NCBI GenBank assembly: GCA_020809705.1
Contig: CP085825.1
Coordinates: 7,812,001-7,876,000 of the forward strand
Length of the DNA: 64,000 bases
Direction of reading: 5' to 3'
Source of the DNA: Calonectria ilicicola
Lineage: Eukaryota; Ascomycota; Sordariomycetes; Hypocreales; Nectriaceae
Below are positions 60,722-64,000 of this stretch, in pieces. How positions within the stretch are numbered: position 1 is the stretch's first letter; each line of letters starts with the position of its first letter. The notes beneath the pieces are model-generated. The model saw only the letters and a program-made list of their open reading frames with translations. It made no database searches and was not told the DNA's origin. Made by a program: the position numbers and the translations under genes.

Positions 60722-60729
60722 TTTTTATA
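60722..60729 (-). promoter_or_regulatory. TATA box of the small 66-residue gene
   Basis: The minus strand reads TATAAAAA here, about 70 bp upstream of the ATG at 60653, the closest TATA-to-ATG spacing in this window. Confidence 0.5.
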
Positions 60730-61819
60730 CCTGTACTCCTCAAATTAAATAAACATAAGTGATTGGCCCAGGTATGCTTGCATGTTGTGAAAAGTTTGTA
60801 TCTGCTGGAATGACTGGATCTCTAGCTGATATTGGTTGACTATGTACCCACATGGGCATTTTGGCCCGACTTTCAATCCTCGATAACTGGTATACGTGGG
60901 ATATCCGAGACACGGCACGAATAAGGCCCGCCACATGACTGAAACCTGCTGCATAGCTGAGGTCCGCCGAATCCCCGAGGCCCGCCACATATGTAGCCTG
61001 TATTCTGCGGCTGGCATAATTTAGTGGATCCGCGGGCTAGGCAACCCGGCCGCTCTCCTTAAACTCCCGCCTCTCCTTCACAGAGACGGGAATCCAGGTG
61101 AACCCGGCGAGTATATTCTCGAATCTCTTATGCTTTCACTATATGTTGGCGGTCTGAACTAGAGTGTCGGTGTAGATCCTCTCCGTGCGAAGATCCAGCC
61201 AAACTGCGTATCATCCCGATGAACTAATCCGCCCATGACCTGTGAAGTTGGTATAACCTGGGAATCACGGTTTGGATTCGAGTTTTATTAAGAGAAAGAT
61301 ATTTAAGGACGAAGCTTATGGACACGAGCGGGGTAAAAATGTGTTTAACTCAAGTTCGGCAGGGCTACTCGGCTGGGTCTAGAATTGATGCAAACAGCTA
61401 AATAGCATAATTTAACCCGCGCGCCTCACGCCTAGAACTACGTAATTGCTCAATACAAATCGATGCAATCACATTTTAATCTTGCAGAAGGGTAATCCAA
61501 TGCTCTTCAAGCCCAACAGTGCGTAAATGGCCAGAGCCAAGTAAGTGGTTTTTCGGCCCACTTCCACTAGCCTATCGCCTCTGTCGAATGCACTCTGTTT
61601 TCGTATTCTTGGATGTTTCGAGACCAATATCTTTTCATAGGCCAGCTTTTGAAGGGCGCCACCAATTTTAAAAGCAAGCCTGGTAATCCCGCTCTCTGCA
61701 GCAAGGCAGACATCTATGTTGGATTGCCTTAGATGTAAATGATTTGATGATTGCTGTTAGGAGAGATATCCATTTGTAAGAAAACAAAAAGGGGTCGAAT
61801 ACAATCAATTCATAAGTAA

Positions 61820-64000
61820 TCATGCTTGAAACATGCGCCGTATGGGAATCCTCTGAGCGTCATTAACTGGTTCGAGAGAACCACTAGTTTCTTTCTCCTT
61901 GTCGTCTTCCACCTTCTCTCCTTCTTCCTTTTCTTCTTTATCCTCTTGATTTATCTCTCCAGTATCCTTGAATTCTGCTTCTTCATCATGTTTCTCCTCT
62001 TGTTTCACGATTCCCCACTCATCTCTTATCTTATCCATCCATTCACTTACTGAGATATATTCTCCACCAACGCGTTCACCGTCTTCATTAACGATGCCTC
62101 CAATGGTGACCTTCTTCCTCAAAGAATCCAAATATCGTTCCCGGTTCCACTTGGGTAAATGTAACCACTCATGATCCTTGTCACATTTTATCTCGAGAGA
62201 TGGGAGTTTGAGCTCACCCATCTTCAACTTTTCGAGGCATTCATCGCAGAATCCCGTGTCAAAGCAAAATTTGCAAGCGTTCATTCCAGTCTCAAAGTCC
62301 CATCGCCTGTCGCACGGACCCAAGCACCAAAAGTAAAAGACGTTATATTTCCCAGCCTCAGACCACTCGTTCAGTCTAGATCGGATTTCCTTGTACGCTG
62401 ATTTGTCTTCGTCGCTCAGAGGTTCGACAGGTGACTTTGGCCTTTCCATTTCGGATTCATCAGATTTGCTTTCGTCATCATTGCTCTCGGGTGTGACAAC
62501 TGGGCTATTAGGTGTGTCCTTGCTGTCATTGTTGTCTGCAGCAATGGAATGAACTTCTTGATTGTGATCACCATTCTGAGTTGAATCTTCAACTGGATCA
62601 GCGGCACCATGTTGATTGGAATTATCTTCCTGGTTGCGAATCTCTCCTTGAACTGAAGTGTCAACTGGGCTACTCGTTTCCTCCTGTGTAGGGTTGCTTT
62701 CTTGATTGGCAATGGCTCCTTGATCAGGCGAATTGGGTTGATCAGTAGTGTCGCTTTTGTTGGGTGTATCGTTCTTTGCAGAGTCTTCAGCATCATCTTG
62801 TTGAGAAAGATTGTCCTCCACTTCGGCTTTCTCTTCGCCACCTTCTTGTTCTTCAGCTTCTGGGAGAACTGCTCCAATGTGATCCAATAAAAGGTCAATT
62901 TGATCACTGAGAAAGTCTTCTGCGCAATCTTTCTCTGCTTTCTCGACCAGCTTTGCGCTCAAGGATTTCATATGCTCTTCCTCAAAATCAAGAATCCAAG
63001 ATAGAACATTTCCCTTGGTTGGTTTAGGAAAGAGTAGAGAAAAAGAAGACAATGCATTCAGATCGTCACCGCTGTGCATGAGGGCGCAAGCCATATGGAA
63101 GTAACCCTCCCAGTCATTGTCGTCAATATCATCGGAGAGCATATCAAGCGCTGACTCAAGACTAGTCTTCAGTACAGCCCGGGATTTCACGACATCGTTC
63201 ATGACCTTTGAATAACACGTTGCAAGAGCTGATTTCGCTCCTGTAATTCGGAATGAGCCTTCTTTCTCAACGAGATCCTCCGCCTCCTTGAGATGAACTT
63301 CAGCTTCCTTGGAACCTTGCAATACTTTGACTTGATCCACATGATACCCACACGCCCATTTGAAGGCCACAGTCTGCATTGCGTTCGGTCCCCAAGACCA
63401 AGGAGCTATGTCACGAACACACTGATTCCAACACTCAACACCGAGCTGTTGGCGGGTTTTCTCGTCCTCCCCATATCGGTAGAGCGCGATTCCCTTGTAG
63501 GCAAGAAGGAGTGATAGAGTATAATATTGGTCTTCCTTCCTTGCTGTTTCAATTAGAGAGTCCATTGTGTTGAGTATGAATTTTATGGCCTCCAAATTTC
63601 CAGAAAGCAGTCTGAAGCATCTTCCAAATCGGGTGTCAACCTTTGAATCCAGAACCATTGCGTCCATGATGCGATTGAAAAGTCCCTTTCTATCTTCATC
63701 TTTTTCGATATTGATAAAACCATCAATCAACTTTGTGGCATCTTCATCCATGTCGTTAAAAAGATAGATGTCCAAAAGCTCATAGTGGGCCGCAGGCTCA
63801 TCCGGAATCAGTTCAATTGTGCGCTTTGTGTACTCAATTGCACGCTTGGGCTGTTCGAGGTCATTGTACCAGCCGGCTAGAGAACGATAATTATCGCCGA
63901 GAGTGGTGTTGTTTTCTGGGTTATCCTCATTCGTCAAGAGCTCTAGGGCTTTCTCCATCTCTTGACAGGCCTTTTCCTGTTGGCTATCAAAAGCCAGCGC
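61820..64000 (-). CDS. TPR protein with cysteine-rich C-terminal module, 5' end outside window
   Basis: The visible 727 residues are open without introns up to the window edge, so the N-terminus is missing. The start of the visible part holds TPR-like helices (YRSLAGWYNDLEQPKRAIEY, PAAHYELLDIYLFNDMDEDA) and then a long helical repeat region. A low-complexity acidic linker rich in Asn, Gln, Glu and Asp follows (about 62400-62860), with imperfect NQE repeats. Next comes a Cys/His module: WCLGPCDRRW, ACKFCFDTGFCDECLEKL and KCDKDHEWLHLP, which looks zinc-binding. The C-terminus is highly charged. This layout occurs at the C-terminal end of large fungal STAND/NLR-like or TPR proteins; whether an NTPase lies upstream cannot be seen here. 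The 3' end is complete. Confidence 0.8.
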   Translation of the reverse strand, partial: ALAFDSQQEKACQEMEKALELLTNEDNPENNTTLGDNYRSLAGWYNDLEQPKRAIEYTKRTIELIPDEPAAHYELLDIYLFNDMDEDATKLIDGFINIEKDEDRKGLFNRIMDAMVLDSKVDTRFGRCFRLLSGNLEAIKFILNTMDSLIETARKEDQYYTLSLLLAYKGIALYRYGEDEKTRQQLGVECWNQCVRDIAPWSWGPNAMQTVAFKWACGYHVDQVKVLQGSKEAEVHLKEAEDLVEKEGSFRITGAKSALATCYSKVMNDVVKSRAVLKTSLESALDMLSDDIDDNDWEGYFHMACALMHSGDDLNALSSFSLLFPKPTKGNVLSWILDFEEEHMKSLSAKLVEKAEKDCAEDFLSDQIDLLLDHIGAVLPEAEEQEGGEEKAEVEDNLSQQDDAEDSAKNDTPNKSDTTDQPNSPDQGAIANQESNPTQEETSSPVDTSVQGEIRNQEDNSNQHGAADPVEDSTQNGDHNQEVHSIAADNNDSKDTPNSPVVTPESNDDESKSDESEMERPKSPVEPLSDEDKSAYKEIRSRLNEWSEAGKYNVFYFWCLGPCDRRWDFETGMNACKFCFDTGFCDECLEKLKMGELKLPSLEIKCDKDHEWLHLPKWNRERYLDSLRKKVTIGGIVNEDGERVGGEYISVSEWMDKIRDEWGIVKQEEKHDEEAEFKDTGEINQEDKEEKEEGEKVEDDKEKETSGSLEPVNDAQRIPIRRMFQA

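Larger units (their letters stand above)
60253..61705. repeat. Direct repeat, copy B of a diverged segment
   Basis: Partner of copy A (58408-59795). Copy B is richer in G and C and carries the small spliced gene at 60399-60653 together with its TATA box. Copy A keeps a counterpart of the DNA upstream of this gene but not its coding region. Boundaries are approximate. Confidence 0.7.

Noticed and set aside
1..64000. CRISPR arrays, bacterial operons or ribosome binding sites
   Set aside because: Spliced genes with fungal introns throughout; no regularly spaced short repeats were seen.

Overview
The window looks like nuclear DNA of a filamentous ascomycete (Pezizomycotina; Sordariomycetes/Hypocreales is my best guess from family content, not proven). 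The genes carry short introns of about 45-80 nt with GTANGT-like donors, CTAAC-like branch sites and YAG acceptors. The protein families are typically fungal: GH12, HXT-type sugar porter, Fungal_trans_2 regulator, HET domain, CFEM-Pth11 receptor, chloroperoxidase-like heme-thiolate enzyme and tannase family. There are no operons, tRNA or rRNA genes that I can see. I rebuilt exons by hand; joins that keep frame and restore family motifs are given in each entry.

Layout. 0.8-2.1 kb: GH12 glucanase (-) with a GPI-like tail. 5.1-6.9 kb: hexose transporter (+). 7.9-9.5 kb: amino acid/choline-type permease (+). 12 kb: GPI-type cupredoxin (+). 13.5-19.7 kb: a possible small metabolic cluster of SDR (+), zinc-cluster-less fungal regulator (-), monocarboxylate-type MFS (-) and secreted dienelactone-hydrolase-like protein (-). 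21.7-23.4 kb: multipass membrane protein (-). 24.7-27.4 kb: a conserved hypothetical and an F-box protein (both +). 28.7-30.8 kb: multipass membrane protein (+) with a probable frameshift. 31.3-31.9 kb: small secreted protein (+).

32.4-44.1 kb is a signalling/incompatibility-like block: HET protein (-), protein kinase 1 (-), a 3 kb gap, a divergently transcribed paralogous kinase 2 (+) with a C-terminal membrane anchor, then a kinase-fold phosphotransferase (+). This is the region most likely to hold an undescribed system.

44.9-46.7 kb: tannase/feruloyl-esterase family protein (+) lacking one expected active-site cysteine. 48.3-50.0 kb: CFEM-Pth11 receptor (-). 51.5-52.9 kb: heme-thiolate peroxidase/peroxygenase (+). 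53.5-57.0 kb: a tail-to-tail pair of dihydrodiol-dehydrogenase-like (+) and salicylate-hydroxylase-like (-) genes, suggesting aromatic compound metabolism. 58.4-61.7 kb: a diverged direct duplication of about 1.4 kb with RIP-like C-to-T/G-to-A differences; one copy carries a small 66-residue gene that the other lacks. 61.8-64.0 kb: the C-terminal part of a TPR protein with an acidic linker and a cysteine-rich module, running off the window.
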